51,862 nucleotides of DNA from Clostridia bacterium (GCA_017516305.1 JAFXDB010000242.1:1-51862), one strand, 5' to 3'. Positions 16,055 to 24,489 are shown, counted from the stretch's first letter. Program-made: numbers and translations. The notes: generated from the letters alone by a model not told the origin.

Positions 16055-16083
16055 AGCATACCATGTCCTTCCGGTTTTGTCAA
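16055..16083 (-). promoter_or_regulatory. Promoter of the metQNI operon
   Basis: Minus strand TTGACA, 17-base spacer, TATGCT preceded by TGG. Predicted start near 16048, giving a leader of about 380 bases before metQ. Confidence 0.85.
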
Positions 16084-16190
16084 CCCCGTCCGCTGTACTG
16101 ATGATGTATTTTACATGTATTTCGTCCATTTTCCCCATCTTATCCATACTTTCCCGTTCCTTCAGCAGCTTGTAAATTCTTCCCTCCCTA

Positions 16191-16219
16191 TTGCAAAAGG
16201 CGACAGGAAACGTTACAAT
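16191..16219 (+). promoter_or_regulatory. Promoter of the L,D-transpeptidase gene
   Basis: TTGCAA-N17-TACAAT, divergent from the metQ promoter; about 107 bases separate the two. Confidence 0.7.
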
Positions 16220-16258
16220 AAAGTATCCTACACACTCATGACCGAGAGGTACCTGCCT

Positions 16259-17980
16259 ATGAAGCGATTCCTGTCCCTGCTCCTGGCGCTGATGCTGCTG
16301 CCCGCCTGCGTCCTGGCGGATGATGACGGCACAGCCGGGGATGTGGCCATTGTGGTGGCCGCCACGCCCCTGAGCCACGGCGACTTCGGCGAAGAGGTTG
16401 CCAGCCTGCAGCTGAAGCTGAGCGAGCTGTACTATTATGACGGCGAGATCACCGGCTCCTTCGGTGATCTGACCCGCGAGGCGATCAAAGCCTTCCAGGC
16501 GGATTTCGGCCTGGAGGTCACCGGCGTTGCCGACGCTCAGACCCAGGCGCTCATCTTTGCAACAGCGCGCCGTCCCCTGCGCCTGGGCTGCACGGGCGAG
16601 GACGTGCGCCTGCTGCAGATGCGCCTGACTGCCCTGGGTTATTACAGCGGCAACCTCTCCGGCACCTACCTTCCTGCCACGCAGGACGCCGTGCGCACCT
16701 TCCAGCTTTTCAGCGGCGAGACCGCTACCGGCAATGCGGACGTGGACACCCTGGCGCTGCTCTTCTCCGAGAGCGCCATCACCTTCGCCGACGGCCTGGC
16801 CGCCCAGCCCACTCCCGCCCCCGATGCGGCGACAGAGGAGCCCACGCCCGTCCCGGAGCCCACCCCCATGGCGGAGATCCCCTATGTCAAAACGCTGAAA
16901 TACGAAATGACCGGCAGCCTGGTCAAGCAGGTGCAGCAGCGCCTGACCGACCTGGGCTTCTATTCCCACCGGGTCAGCGGCAACTATCTGGGCAACACCC
17001 GCAACGCCGTCAAGGCCTTCCAGGAGCACAACGCCCTGAAGGCGGACGGCATCGTCGGCCCGGATACCTGGAATGCCCTTTTCAACGACCCCGACGTCCG
17101 CGGCGCGGATGACGAACCAAAGCCAGCGCCCCCCGTCCCCTATGCCATCACCGTGGATGTGACCAATCAGGTCACCACGGTCTACGGCCTGGATGAAAAT
17201 GGCGAGTACACCGTCGTGGTGCGGCAGATGCTCTGCTCCACCGGCACCAAGGCAAACCCCTCCGACGTGGGCGACTGGGTGCTGACGGGCCGCGTCGCCC
17301 GCTGGTGCGATTTCCCCCAGTGGGGCGGTCATGCCCAGTTCTGGACGAAGATCAATTCCTCCATCGCCTTCCACTCCGTCATCTACAACAGCTATGACAC
17401 GATGGATCTGAGCATCAAGAGCTACAACAACCTGGGCAAGCGCGCCTCCCACGGCTGCATCCGTCTGACGGTTGCCGATGCAAAATGGATCTACGACAAC
17501 TGCGGCGAGGGCGTGGTGGTCACCATCACCGAGGATCTGCCCGCCGACCCGGAGCTGCGCGCGGCCCTCAAGCTCCCCTCCCTCAACAAGCAGTACATGC
17601 TGCCCTACGTCACCCCCACACCTACGCCGGCGCCTGTCTATATCCCCGGCACCCTGCCGGAGGCCGGCTTCAGGACACTGAAAAAAAACTCTTCCGGCCC
17701 GGACGTGTACTGGCTGCAGTGCAAGCTGACCGAGCTGGGCTACTACCAGGGCCACATCGGCGGCGTGTACCTGGACGGCACAGTGGCGGCGGTCAAGGCC
17801 TTCCAGAAGGATCACGGCCTGAGCGTGACCGGCCAGGTGGATTCGAAGACCTACAAAGCCATCTACGCCCAGGAGCTGGCCACTCCGACTCCCACGCCCC
17901 CGCCGACGCCGACTCCTACGCCCACCCCGACCCCCACGCCGACGCCCGCACCCATGGCAACGCCGGAGCCCGCACACTGA
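16259..17980 (+). CDS. L,D-transpeptidase (YkuD) with four peptidoglycan-binding domains
   Basis: 573 aa, exported. Signal sequence MKRFLSLLLALMLLPACVLA, with LPAC as a possible lipobox. Order: PG_binding_1 repeats at about 35-100 and 104-170, a PT-rich linker, a third repeat at about 216-283, YkuD catalytic domain about 295-430, a fourth repeat about 470-540, and a Pro-Thr tail (PTPTPTPTPTP). The active site is intact: Cys400 in ASHGCIRLT and upstream His in IAFHSVIY. YkuD enzymes form 3-3 cross-links or attach proteins to the wall. A repeat after the catalytic domain is unusual. Start chosen at 16259 (GAGAGGTACCTGCCT upstream). Single gene. Confidence 0.92.
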   Translation: MKRFLSLLLALMLLPACVLADDDGTAGDVAIVVAATPLSHGDFGEEVASLQLKLSELYYYDGEITGSFGDLTREAIKAFQADFGLEVTGVADAQTQALIFATARRPLRLGCTGEDVRLLQMRLTALGYYSGNLSGTYLPATQDAVRTFQLFSGETATGNADVDTLALLFSESAITFADGLAAQPTPAPDAATEEPTPVPEPTPMAEIPYVKTLKYEMTGSLVKQVQQRLTDLGFYSHRVSGNYLGNTRNAVKAFQEHNALKADGIVGPDTWNALFNDPDVRGADDEPKPAPPVPYAITVDVTNQVTTVYGLDENGEYTVVVRQMLCSTGTKANPSDVGDWVLTGRVARWCDFPQWGGHAQFWTKINSSIAFHSVIYNSYDTMDLSIKSYNNLGKRASHGCIRLTVADAKWIYDNCGEGVVVTITEDLPADPELRAALKLPSLNKQYMLPYVTPTPTPAPVYIPGTLPEAGFRTLKKNSSGPDVYWLQCKLTELGYYQGHIGGVYLDGTVAAVKAFQKDHGLSVTGQVDSKTYKAIYAQELATPTPTPPPTPTPTPTPTPTPTPAPMATPEPAH

Positions 17981-17995
17981 TCTGCACACAAACTT

Positions 17996-18041
17996 CGCCG
18001 CCTGCCCGTTTTGATGACGGACAGGCGGCGATTTCATTTTT
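17996..18041. terminator. Terminator between L,D-transpeptidase and small XRE gene
   Basis: CGCCGCCTGCCCG / CGGACAGGCGGCG stem of 13 positions with one mismatch, then ATTTCATTTTT on the plus strand. It reaches into the converging gene's stop, so it can act in both directions. Confidence 0.85.
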
Positions 18042-18237
18042 CCTCCTCCGGCCAGAACAGCTCATCCAGCGTTTTATCCAGGGCCTTGCAGATGGCCACG
18101 CAAAGCTTGAGCGTCGGGTTGTAGCTGCCGGCCTCGATCAGCCCGATGGTCTGCCGGGTCACACCCAACTTCTCCGCCAGCTGCTCCTGGCTGAGATCCT
18201 TTTCGATCCGGGCAATCTTCATGCGTTTATTCTTCAT
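18034..18237 (-). CDS. Small XRE-family transcriptional regulator
   Basis: 67 aa, essentially only an HTH_3 domain: MKIARIEKDLSQEQLAEKLG, then VTRQTIGLIEAGSYNPTLKL and ALDKTLDELFW. This is the compact YozG-like type found in many Bacillota, commonly next to genes for small membrane proteins. GGAGGAGCCCG precedes the ATG, and the start overlaps the end of the membrane-protein gene by 11 bases. It is the last gene of a three-gene operon behind the large inverted repeat at 19701-19736, which is its likely operator. Confidence 0.85.
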   Translation of the reverse strand: MKNKRMKIARIEKDLSQEQLAEKLGVTRQTIGLIEAGSYNPTLKLCVAICKALDKTLDELFWPEEEK

Positions 18238-18931
18238 CGGGCTCCTCCCGTTCCGCCATACGCTCGGCCGCGCGCAGCTTCACTTCTGCCACCCACTCGC
18301 TTTCATCGAACTCCTTCCGGGTGCCGAGAACCCATGTCAGGAAAATAACAGCCGCGAAGATCAGTGTGATCGACATCGTAAACGCATCCGGTGCACATCG
18401 CTCCTTGAGCCAGTGCACGAGCAGCATGAAGCATACAAACGCCGCTGCCGATAACAGCCCCGGCACAATCGCTTTCTTTCCTCTTGGCGGACGGCGCTGC
18501 AGTCCATGCAGCCAGCCCGCCTTCACGCAGCGGCTGCCGACATGGCTCCGCATCAGACTGATCGCCAGCGCAGGCGTTGAATACCAGAAATATGCCTCAA
18601 AGTCCAGGATGTAGCCGACGACCATCATCACCACAGAGACCGGGCCCATCAGGCCGAATGCCCGCGCCCGTGCCCGGATCAGCAGCTCACTCAGCGCATC
18701 ATCCATGTGTCTCCACAGCCCCAAACACACACGCTGTGCCAGCACACTCCCGATACCCAGCAGCAGTGTCACCGCCTCCACCAGCAAAATAAGCAAGTGA
18801 CTCTCCAGCTTCGCAACCATCAGGAGCTTGATACCCAGCAGCAGCGCCAGCACGCCCACGGCCCACCAGTACATCTTTGCCGCTTCCTCCGCCGCCCCGC
18901 GGACAGCCCGCTCGTCACGCATTCTTTTCAT
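18227..18931 (-). CDS. Four-helix membrane protein, DUF6773-like
   Basis: 234 aa. Starts MKRMRDERAVRGAAEEAAKM, a charged cytoplasmic head, then paired hydrophobic segments (about 24-65), a soluble stretch (GLWRHMDDALSELLIRARAR), a second pair (about 95-130), the short motif GWLHGLQRRPPRGKKA and a third pair (about 155-205), ending in an acidic tail. Overall shape resembles the DUF6773 membrane proteins that accompany small XRE regulators; family assignment is from memory and tentative. The start at 18931 follows AGGAGGTGACACGG. It is a diverged tandem copy of the frameshifted gene upstream, whose end it overlaps by 17 bases. Confidence 0.65.
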   Translation of the reverse strand: MKRMRDERAVRGAAEEAAKMYWWAVGVLALLLGIKLLMVAKLESHLLILLVEAVTLLLGIGSVLAQRVCLGLWRHMDDALSELLIRARARAFGLMGPVSVVMMVVGYILDFEAYFWYSTPALAISLMRSHVGSRCVKAGWLHGLQRRPPRGKKAIVPGLLSAAAFVCFMLLVHWLKERCAPDAFTMSITLIFAAVIFLTWVLGTRKEFDESEWVAEVKLRAAERMAEREEPDEE

Positions 18932-18955
18932 CCGTGTCACCTCCTGCTGATGACA
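18870..18955. repeat. Direct repeat, copy 1 (5' end of the intact paralog)
   Basis: 86 bases nearly identical to 19601-19686; both cover the ribosome site and the first ~20 codons of the two paralogs. Marks the tandem duplication. Confidence 0.85.
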
Positions 18956-19662
18956 TCAATTCTTCATCGGACTCTTCCCGTTCCGCCCTGCGTTCCGCGC
19001 CGCGCAGCACCTCGTCTGCTGCTCGCTGACTATCGCGAAACTCCTTTCTGGTTGCGTAGACGCTGTCGAGGCATATGACCGCTGCAAACACCGCCACATA
19101 GACGATCTCCCCCGTCTCCGGCGGCTTCTTTTCCACAAACCAGCATGCGCCGAGCACAAAGGCCGCAAAGCATACCGCTCCCAGTATACCGAAAGCAATC
19201 GCTCTCCAGCCCTCCTGCGGAGTTTCCTTCAGACCATGCAGCCATCCATTATTCCGGCACTCGGCAAGCAGGTGATTGTTCATCATCGCCAGCGTGAGGG
19301 CTGTCAGGTAGTATAGCAGCGAATTCGCATTGTCAAAAATGAAGCCCAGAATCATCGCTGCCGCCGTCACGCGGAACATCGTCCTGAAGCCCATTCGCCC
19401 GGGCAATATGCAGCATTTCTGTCATCGGGGCATCCATTTCACCCCACAGACCCAGACGGATGCGCTGCACCATCACCACTCCGCCGCCCAACAGCAGAGC
19501 CAGCCCCTCCGCCAGCAGCGGATACCATGAGCTTCTCCCAGCCATCCAGACCAGCACCTTGAAAGCGCCCATGATAAGCACTGCAAGAACAGCCCGGCGG
19601 TACATCTTTGCCGCTTCCTCCGCCGCCCCGCGGACAGCCCGCTCGTCACGCATCTTCTTCAT
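18915..19662 (-). pseudogene. Frameshifted paralog of the four-helix membrane protein
   Basis: The N-terminal part (19662 to about 19395) starts MKKMRDERAVRGAAEEAAKM like the downstream paralog and reads to MLHIARANG, then goes off frame. The rest (MGFRTMFRVTAAAMILGFIF onward, including GWLHGLKE and an acidic tail) continues in another frame to the stop at 18915. Removing one G from the GGG at 19390-19392 restores one frame and gives IARANGFRTMF, which aligns with the paralog without a gap. A single-base insertion therefore breaks a gene of about 248 codons. It could be a real pseudogene, a phase-variable G-run or a sequencing error. Confidence 0.75.
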
Positions 19663-19686
19663 TCCTGTCACCTCCTGCTGATGACA
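19601..19686. repeat. Direct repeat, copy 2 (5' end of the frameshifted paralog)
   Basis: Partner of 18870-18955; 86 bases, differing at only a few positions around the start codon. Confidence 0.85.
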
Positions 19687-19714
19687 GCATACCACATCAT
19701 CTTGCATAATGCAA
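19686..19714 (-). promoter_or_regulatory. Promoter of the duplicated membrane protein/XRE operon
   Basis: Minus strand TTGCAT-N17-TATGCT with TGG before the -10. The -35 lies inside the inverted repeat. Confidence 0.7.
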
Positions 19715-19736
19715 TATATATTTTGCATTATGCAAG
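19701..19736. promoter_or_regulatory. Large inverted-repeat operator
   Basis: CTTGCATAATGCAA, eight A/T bases, then TTGCATTATGCAAG: a perfect 14-bp inverted repeat. Each arm is itself nearly palindromic (TTGCAT-A-ATGCAA), giving four TTGCAT half-sites. It overlaps the -35 of the operon that encodes the 67-aa XRE protein, the likely ligand. Confidence 0.75.
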
Positions 19737-19737
19737 C

Positions 19738-19774
19738 AAAAAAGTGCATGCCAGCCGGTATAGCTGACACGCAC
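19738..19774 (-). terminator. Terminator of the moxR-DUF58-tgpA operon
   Basis: On the minus strand GTGCGTGTCAGC pairs with GCTGGCATGCAC over 12 positions (two G-U), followed by TTTTTT. It ends directly beside the inverted-repeat operator. Confidence 0.88.
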
Positions 19775-19780
19775 ATGGGT

Positions 19781-22099
19781 TTATCTGACTGTAATATCAC
19801 GGCTGCGGCGCACCCAGAACGCCCTTTGCAGCGCCATGCGGAACTTCTGTCCGCCCGTGAGCTGCGCCAGAATGACCTCGTAGGTTCTCCGCGCCTGCTC
19901 CGTTTCCTCCGGCAGGGGCGCGGCGTGGCCGTAGAACATGAGGGACTCCGCGCCGGAAAGCTGCGAGAGCACCATCGGGATGCGCCCGTCCTCGTCCACA
20001 CGGGCGAAGAAGGCCATGGGTGTTTCGTCCGGCCTGCGCTCCAGACCCAGCTGGCGCAGGGCGTCATGGGACGCCTGGGCCCAGGCCATCCAGCGGCCGA
20101 ACTCCTTCTTCTGACGGCTGGCGACCATGGCGGGCGTCATCCACAGGATGCGCAGGAACACCGCCAGTACCGCCGCCAGGACGCCCAGCGTCACCAGCAG
20201 CGCCTGCCAGCTGAAGGGCTTTTGCGCCGCCGCGTCATCGCTTATGGGCGGTTCACCGGCGGGGTTCTCCGCCTCGGGGGACGGCTCCGGCTCCTGCGTG
20301 GGCGTGGCTTCATCGGTCGGGACAGGGGTGGCAGTCGGGGGTTCCGTGGGCACAGGGGTGGCCGAGGGCTCGGGCGTCTGCGGAGGCGGCGTCTCCTCGG
20401 GCACGGAGGTCGTGTCGTCCGGCGGGGTCAGCTGATCAGGGCTGACATAGATGATCTCCGCACCGGCGGGCGTGGCGTCAAAGGTGACCCAGCCGAAGCC
20501 GCTGAAGTAGACCTCCGTCCAGGCATGCCCCTGCTCCCCGGTGACGATGGCCATGCCCGTTTCGTCCGGCGTAGCCACGAAGCCCTCCACATAGCGGGCA
20601 GGGAGCCCGGCCATGCGGCACATGATGGTCATCGCCGAGGCAAAATGGACGCAGTAGCCCTCCTTATCGTAGAGGATGAAGGAGCAGACAAAATCGTGAT
20701 CCGGGGACTGCTCCGGGGCGTCCAGGGTGTAGGTGTAGCTGGTGCGCAGATGCTGCTGCAGGCGCAGCGCCGCTTCGTAGGGGCTGTTTGCCCCGGCGAT
20801 CACGTCGTACACGATATTCTGCAGCTGCAGGTACTCCGCGGTGGTCGTGCCGAAGTAATGCTCCGGCAGGGCACGGTACGCCAGGTTGACGTCCCCCCAG
20901 TGGGGATCCTCCCGTTCCGCGCAGGCGGCAATGAGGGCCGCAAGACCTGCGTCGCCCGCTTCGAACAGGGGCGCATCCAGCTCCCACACATCGCCCAGCA
21001 CCAGGTTCCGGGTGGTAAACACCTCGCTGCCCGCGTTGAAATAGGCCACCAGCCCGCCCTTGGCGTCCAGCTGCCGCAGCCGCTGGGGCACGAAGAGCGT
21101 GGAGGCGCTGTCCCCCAGCATGCGCACCTGCAGGCGGCGCTCGCTCAGCAGCTGCGCATAAGCCGGGTCAGTTACCAGGGGAAGATCCGCGTCAAAGGTG
21201 ACATCGCGGATCTCCCTGTATCGGGGGCTGTCCCACAGGTAGCGCTTGCCCTGGGTGGAATCCTCCCAGGCACGGCCGTTGTACCGATCGCGGATGACGC
21301 CGCGCAGATAAGCCTTGCGGGGGGTGATGACGACCATGACCTCCTGCGTGGTGGGCTCCGCCGGGCCGCCCAGCTGGCCCTCGCCCTGGGGGTAGTAGCC
21401 GACATCCGCCAGAGAAAACTCCTCGCGGCTGCCGGTGAAGAAGAAGATATCGTAGATCCGCTGGCGAACCGCGTCCGCCGTGTCCTTGAAGGCAGGGATC
21501 GCCGCGCCGCCCACGGCCACCGCCGTGTAGCTCAGCAGCACCGCCGCCACCGCCAGAGGCAGCACGCGCAGGGGGCTGATGTCATGCTCCCCCAGCAGCA
21601 TCAGGGCCACGGAGGCGATGACCGACGGCAGCAGGCACCACAGCGCCCCCGTCAGGTTCATCAGCCACAGCAGCACCACCGTCAGCAGCAGCAGCACCAG
21701 CGCCGGATAGGGCCCCGCGCTGCGCTGGGTCACAAAGCAGGCCGCCATGCCGCACAGCACCGCCGCCAGCACCGCCGTTTCCCCGGCGACGAAGGGCAGA
21801 GCCGTATGCAGGCCGTTGATATGCAGGGACAGGGCCGTCAGCACTTCGCCAAGGGCGGTAAAGCCGCCCGCCAGCAGCCACATCACGACGGTCAGCGCGC
21901 CCAGACCGCCCACCGCCCAGGCAATGCGCCGGTCCAGCGCCCCCGCCGCGGCCGCCGCGGTCATCACCAGCAGCACCAGCGTCGCCGGCAGCCACCGGGA
22001 CAAAAGCCCCAGCGCGTACAGCAGCGTCAGCGTCAGTCCCAGGGCATACAGCAGCGTCACGATTCCCGCCGGGATGCTCCGCTTCAATTTTTCCCGCAT
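19781..22099 (-). CDS. TgpA-type membrane transglutaminase-like protein
   Basis: 772 aa. Five to six N-terminal membrane helices (about 10-185), a large extracytoplasmic region, a transglutaminase core with an intact triad (Cys483 in GYCVHFASA, His525 in GHAWTEVYF, Asp541 in VTFDATP), a Pro/Thr/Glu-rich linker (about 560-615), one more membrane helix and a cytoplasmic DUF4129-like C-terminus. Matches the TgpA/YebA group, whose genes travel with DUF58 and MoxR genes as here. The exact substrate is not known; cell-wall or surface-protein processing is the usual suggestion. The start is uncertain: ATG at 22099, or GTG at 22117 within GGGAGGTG. Confidence 0.88.
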   Translation of the reverse strand: MREKLKRSIPAGIVTLLYALGLTLTLLYALGLLSRWLPATLVLLVMTAAAAAGALDRRIAWAVGGLGALTVVMWLLAGGFTALGEVLTALSLHINGLHTALPFVAGETAVLAAVLCGMAACFVTQRSAGPYPALVLLLLTVVLLWLMNLTGALWCLLPSVIASVALMLLGEHDISPLRVLPLAVAAVLLSYTAVAVGGAAIPAFKDTADAVRQRIYDIFFFTGSREEFSLADVGYYPQGEGQLGGPAEPTTQEVMVVITPRKAYLRGVIRDRYNGRAWEDSTQGKRYLWDSPRYREIRDVTFDADLPLVTDPAYAQLLSERRLQVRMLGDSASTLFVPQRLRQLDAKGGLVAYFNAGSEVFTTRNLVLGDVWELDAPLFEAGDAGLAALIAACAEREDPHWGDVNLAYRALPEHYFGTTTAEYLQLQNIVYDVIAGANSPYEAALRLQQHLRTSYTYTLDAPEQSPDHDFVCSFILYDKEGYCVHFASAMTIMCRMAGLPARYVEGFVATPDETGMAIVTGEQGHAWTEVYFSGFGWVTFDATPAGAEIIYVSPDQLTPPDDTTSVPEETPPPQTPEPSATPVPTEPPTATPVPTDEATPTQEPEPSPEAENPAGEPPISDDAAAQKPFSWQALLVTLGVLAAVLAVFLRILWMTPAMVASRQKKEFGRWMAWAQASHDALRQLGLERRPDETPMAFFARVDEDGRIPMVLSQLSGAESLMFYGHAAPLPEETEQARRTYEVILAQLTGGQKFRMALQRAFWVRRSRDITVR

Positions 22100-22148
22100 T
22101 TCCTGCAGACCAACCACCTCCCGTTCATCCTCTCACATCGCCCGGGCG

Positions 22149-23330
22149 TCACATGGGCATCGGGGTCACATAGCATACCTCCACGCCCGCGTTCTGCAGA
22201 CGGGAGATCATGGGCAGCAGCGCTGCGTCCTCCGGGGTGAAGGTCACCAGGTACAGGCGCACATAGGGGCCCATGCGGCGCATGGAGCGCATCGCGTCCA
22301 CCATGCGGCTGTTCAGGCGCGCGGTGATGACGATGGTGGAGCCCACCTTGCGCATCCTGCGCATCTCCAGGTGCAGCACGCTCTCAAAGGGCTCCCCGGC
22401 CGAAAAGTCCACATGCGCCAGGGATTCCAGCACCGCCGGCATGCCCATGCCCTTGTCCAGCTCGATCGGGTGACGGCCCAGCAGCGGAAGCCTCGCCGGA
22501 TGCTCCGTGCGCGCGCTTTCCGCCATGATGGAGGCCGCCGTCTCCAGCAGCGCGTCCTTCACGTCCAGCATTGCCTCCAGCCCCGCCTGACGCGGCGGCT
22601 CGGCGCAGTCCAGCAGGATCAGCGCATCGGGCATCACCGGCGCCTCGTACCGGCGGACCATCAGCTCCTGCTTGCGGGCAGAGAGCTTCCAGTGGATCTT
22701 GCGCATCGGGTCGCCCGTTTGCCAGGCGCGGACGTCCGCAGGGCTGGTCACGTCCTCGGAGGCGCGGGCCATGCTCTCGGAGCCGCTGTCACCGGCGGTG
22801 TAGACCTGGGGACCCACCTCAAAGGGCTGGGGCAGCACCAGCAGGCCGCTGCCCTCCCGATGCGGCGCTACCCTCCGGCTGCAGATGCCAAAGAGATCCG
22901 TCACCGTCACCGCCTCCACGCCCGGCTGCAGAACGCCCACATGGGCCGCATGGCAGGGCAGCTCAAACGCCACCGGCTGTCCGGAAGCCGCATCCACCAG
23001 CATGGCGCGGTTGTCCTGATCAACGCCGGGGCCCATCTCCACCAGCAGCGGCGCCACGGGGATCAGGCTGCGGTAATGCAGCGTCACCTCCAGGGTGACC
23101 TTTTCGCCGCGGTGCACCACCGGCTGGCTCAGGCCGCCGGACACGGTCATGGTGGCGCTGGCCATCATGACGCCCGCCACGCTGGCCAGGCACAGAAGCA
23201 CAATCAGCGCCGCGCCGGTCAGGAACACAGGGCTCCCGGTGGAAAACGCCGCAATCAGCAGCGCACCGGCAATCAGCAGAGGCAGCACCACCCGGCAATG
23301 GATGCGCTCCCCTTTTTTCTCCGTCTTCAT
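22149..23330 (-). CDS. DUF58 domain-containing membrane protein
   Basis: 393 aa. Two N-terminal hydrophobic helices (about 12-60), a beta-rich middle (TVSGGLSQPVVHRGEKVTLE), then the DUF58 signature VRAWQTGDPMRKIHWKLSAR followed by QELMVRRYE, and a VWA-like C-terminal part (DALILLDCAEPPR). DUF58 proteins are thought to be partners of MoxR ATPases, as many VWA proteins are. Its ATG overlaps the moxR stop (TAATG) and tgpA follows about 50 bases later, so this is one operon. Confidence 0.9.
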   Translation of the reverse strand: MKTEKKGERIHCRVVLPLLIAGALLIAAFSTGSPVFLTGAALIVLLCLASVAGVMMASATMTVSGGLSQPVVHRGEKVTLEVTLHYRSLIPVAPLLVEMGPGVDQDNRAMLVDAASGQPVAFELPCHAAHVGVLQPGVEAVTVTDLFGICSRRVAPHREGSGLLVLPQPFEVGPQVYTAGDSGSESMARASEDVTSPADVRAWQTGDPMRKIHWKLSARKQELMVRRYEAPVMPDALILLDCAEPPRQAGLEAMLDVKDALLETAASIMAESARTEHPARLPLLGRHPIELDKGMGMPAVLESLAHVDFSAGEPFESVLHLEMRRMRKVGSTIVITARLNSRMVDAMRSMRRMGPYVRLYLVTFTPEDAALLPMISRLQNAGVEVCYVTPMPM

Positions 23331-24277
23331 TACAGCTTCACCGGCACGGCCACGCTCTGCAGCACCTTCTGCACGATGCTGGCGGCGGATACGCCCTTCA
23401 TGCGCGCCTCGGGGCTGAGCACCAGGCGGTGAGCCAGCACGGGCAGGGCCATGTGCCGCACATCCTCGGGGATGATGTAGTCGCGCCCGGCCAGCAGCGC
23501 GCAGGCCTGCGCCCCATGGATGAGGGCGATGGCCGCGCGGGTGGAAGCGCCCAGCTGCAGCGTCGGCTCCTGGCGGGTGGCAGCGGCGATGGACGCCACA
23601 TAATGCCGCACCTCCGGCGAGCAGTACACCTGATGCACCATTTCCTGCAGGGCCAGGATGTCCTGGGCGGTGCAGACGGGCTCGATGGTCGCCATGGGCT
23701 TGACGACGCCGGAATAGCGCTCCAGCACGTCCATTTCCTGCTCAATGGTGGGATAACCGATGGAAATGCGCAGGAAGAAGCGGTCCATCTGCGCCTCGGG
23801 CAGGGGGTAAGTACCCACGAATTCACCGGGGTTCTGGGTCGCCAGAACGATGAAGGGCTGAGGCAGCGGATGGCTCACGCCGTCCACCGTCACCTGATGC
23901 TCCTCCATCACCTCCAGCAGGGCCGACTGGGTCTTGGGGCTGGTACGGTTGATCTCGTCCGCCAGCACCACCTGGGCCATCACCGCACCCTCCTTGAACT
24001 CCATTTCGCCGGTGCGCATGTTGACCATGGTGAAGCCCGTCACGTCGGAGGGCATCAGGTCGGGGGTGAACTGAATGCGCCGGAAGGAGCAGGCCAGGGA
24101 CTTTGCCAGCGCGCTGGCCAGGGTCGTCTTGCCCACGCCGGGCACGTCCTCGATCAGCACATGTCCGCGGCACAGCAGGGCAATCAGGGCATACTCCGCC
24201 GCTTCCTCCTTGCCCACCACGACCTTGCCGATATTGTCAAGCAGAGCGCCGATAATGCGCCGGGGCTGCTGGATCAT
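23330..24277 (-). CDS. MoxR-family AAA+ ATPase
   Basis: 315 aa. MoxR ATPases act as chaperone-like assembly factors for VWA/DUF58 proteins. Walker A is LIEDVPGVGKTTLA, Walker B VVLADEINRTSPKTQSALLE, sensor 1 VLATQNPGE, followed by YPLPEAQMDRFF and the C-terminal lid with ASTRAAIALIHGAQACALL and YIIPEDVRHMALPVLAHR, all typical. The ATG at 24277 follows TTGGAGGAAATCTTT. First gene of the moxR-DUF58-tgpA operon with a consensus promoter. Confidence 0.95.
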   Translation of the reverse strand: MIQQPRRIIGALLDNIGKVVVGKEEAAEYALIALLCRGHVLIEDVPGVGKTTLASALAKSLACSFRRIQFTPDLMPSDVTGFTMVNMRTGEMEFKEGAVMAQVVLADEINRTSPKTQSALLEVMEEHQVTVDGVSHPLPQPFIVLATQNPGEFVGTYPLPEAQMDRFFLRISIGYPTIEQEMDVLERYSGVVKPMATIEPVCTAQDILALQEMVHQVYCSPEVRHYVASIAAATRQEPTLQLGASTRAAIALIHGAQACALLAGRDYIIPEDVRHMALPVLAHRLVLSPEARMKGVSAASIVQKVLQSVAVPVKL

Positions 24278-24313
24278 AAAGATTTCCTCCAATATAAGCA
24301 GAATGACCCTCAT

Positions 24314-24342
24314 AGTATACCCCTTTTGGCAGGAGAATGCAA
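24314..24342 (-). promoter_or_regulatory. Promoter of the moxR operon
   Basis: Minus strand TTGCAT-N17-TATACT. Confidence 0.75.
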
Positions 24343-24416
24343 GGGGCGGGCTTCTCACCCTTTTTTCACCCTGGACAGGACATCCCATATTTCCCCAACC
24401 AGATGCCCTCCCCTTG

Positions 24417-24445
24417 TTGACATCCGAACATGACTGTGCTAAAAT
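24417..24445 (+). promoter_or_regulatory. Promoter of the LRR/transglutaminase gene
   Basis: TTGACA-N17-TAAAAT with TGC before the -10. Confidence 0.8.
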
Positions 24446-24489
24446 CTCCTTACAGAAATCACCAAATGCGTGAAGGGAAAGTGAATAGT

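Noticed and set aside
17881-17960. CRISPR-like or mobile repeat in CCNACNCC-rich DNA
   Set aside because: It is the codon-level repeat of the Pro-Thr tail of the L,D-transpeptidase.
15926-18037. 703-codon minus-strand frame opposite the L,D-transpeptidase
   Set aside because: Shadow of the YkuD gene. Only its last 31 codons, which have their own start, ribosome site and promoter, are kept as the Met-rich leader.
19709-23432. Two long plus-strand frames opposite tgpA and the DUF58 gene
   Set aside because: Shadows rich in His, Arg and Gln with no motif; the minus strand carries intact, motif-bearing genes.
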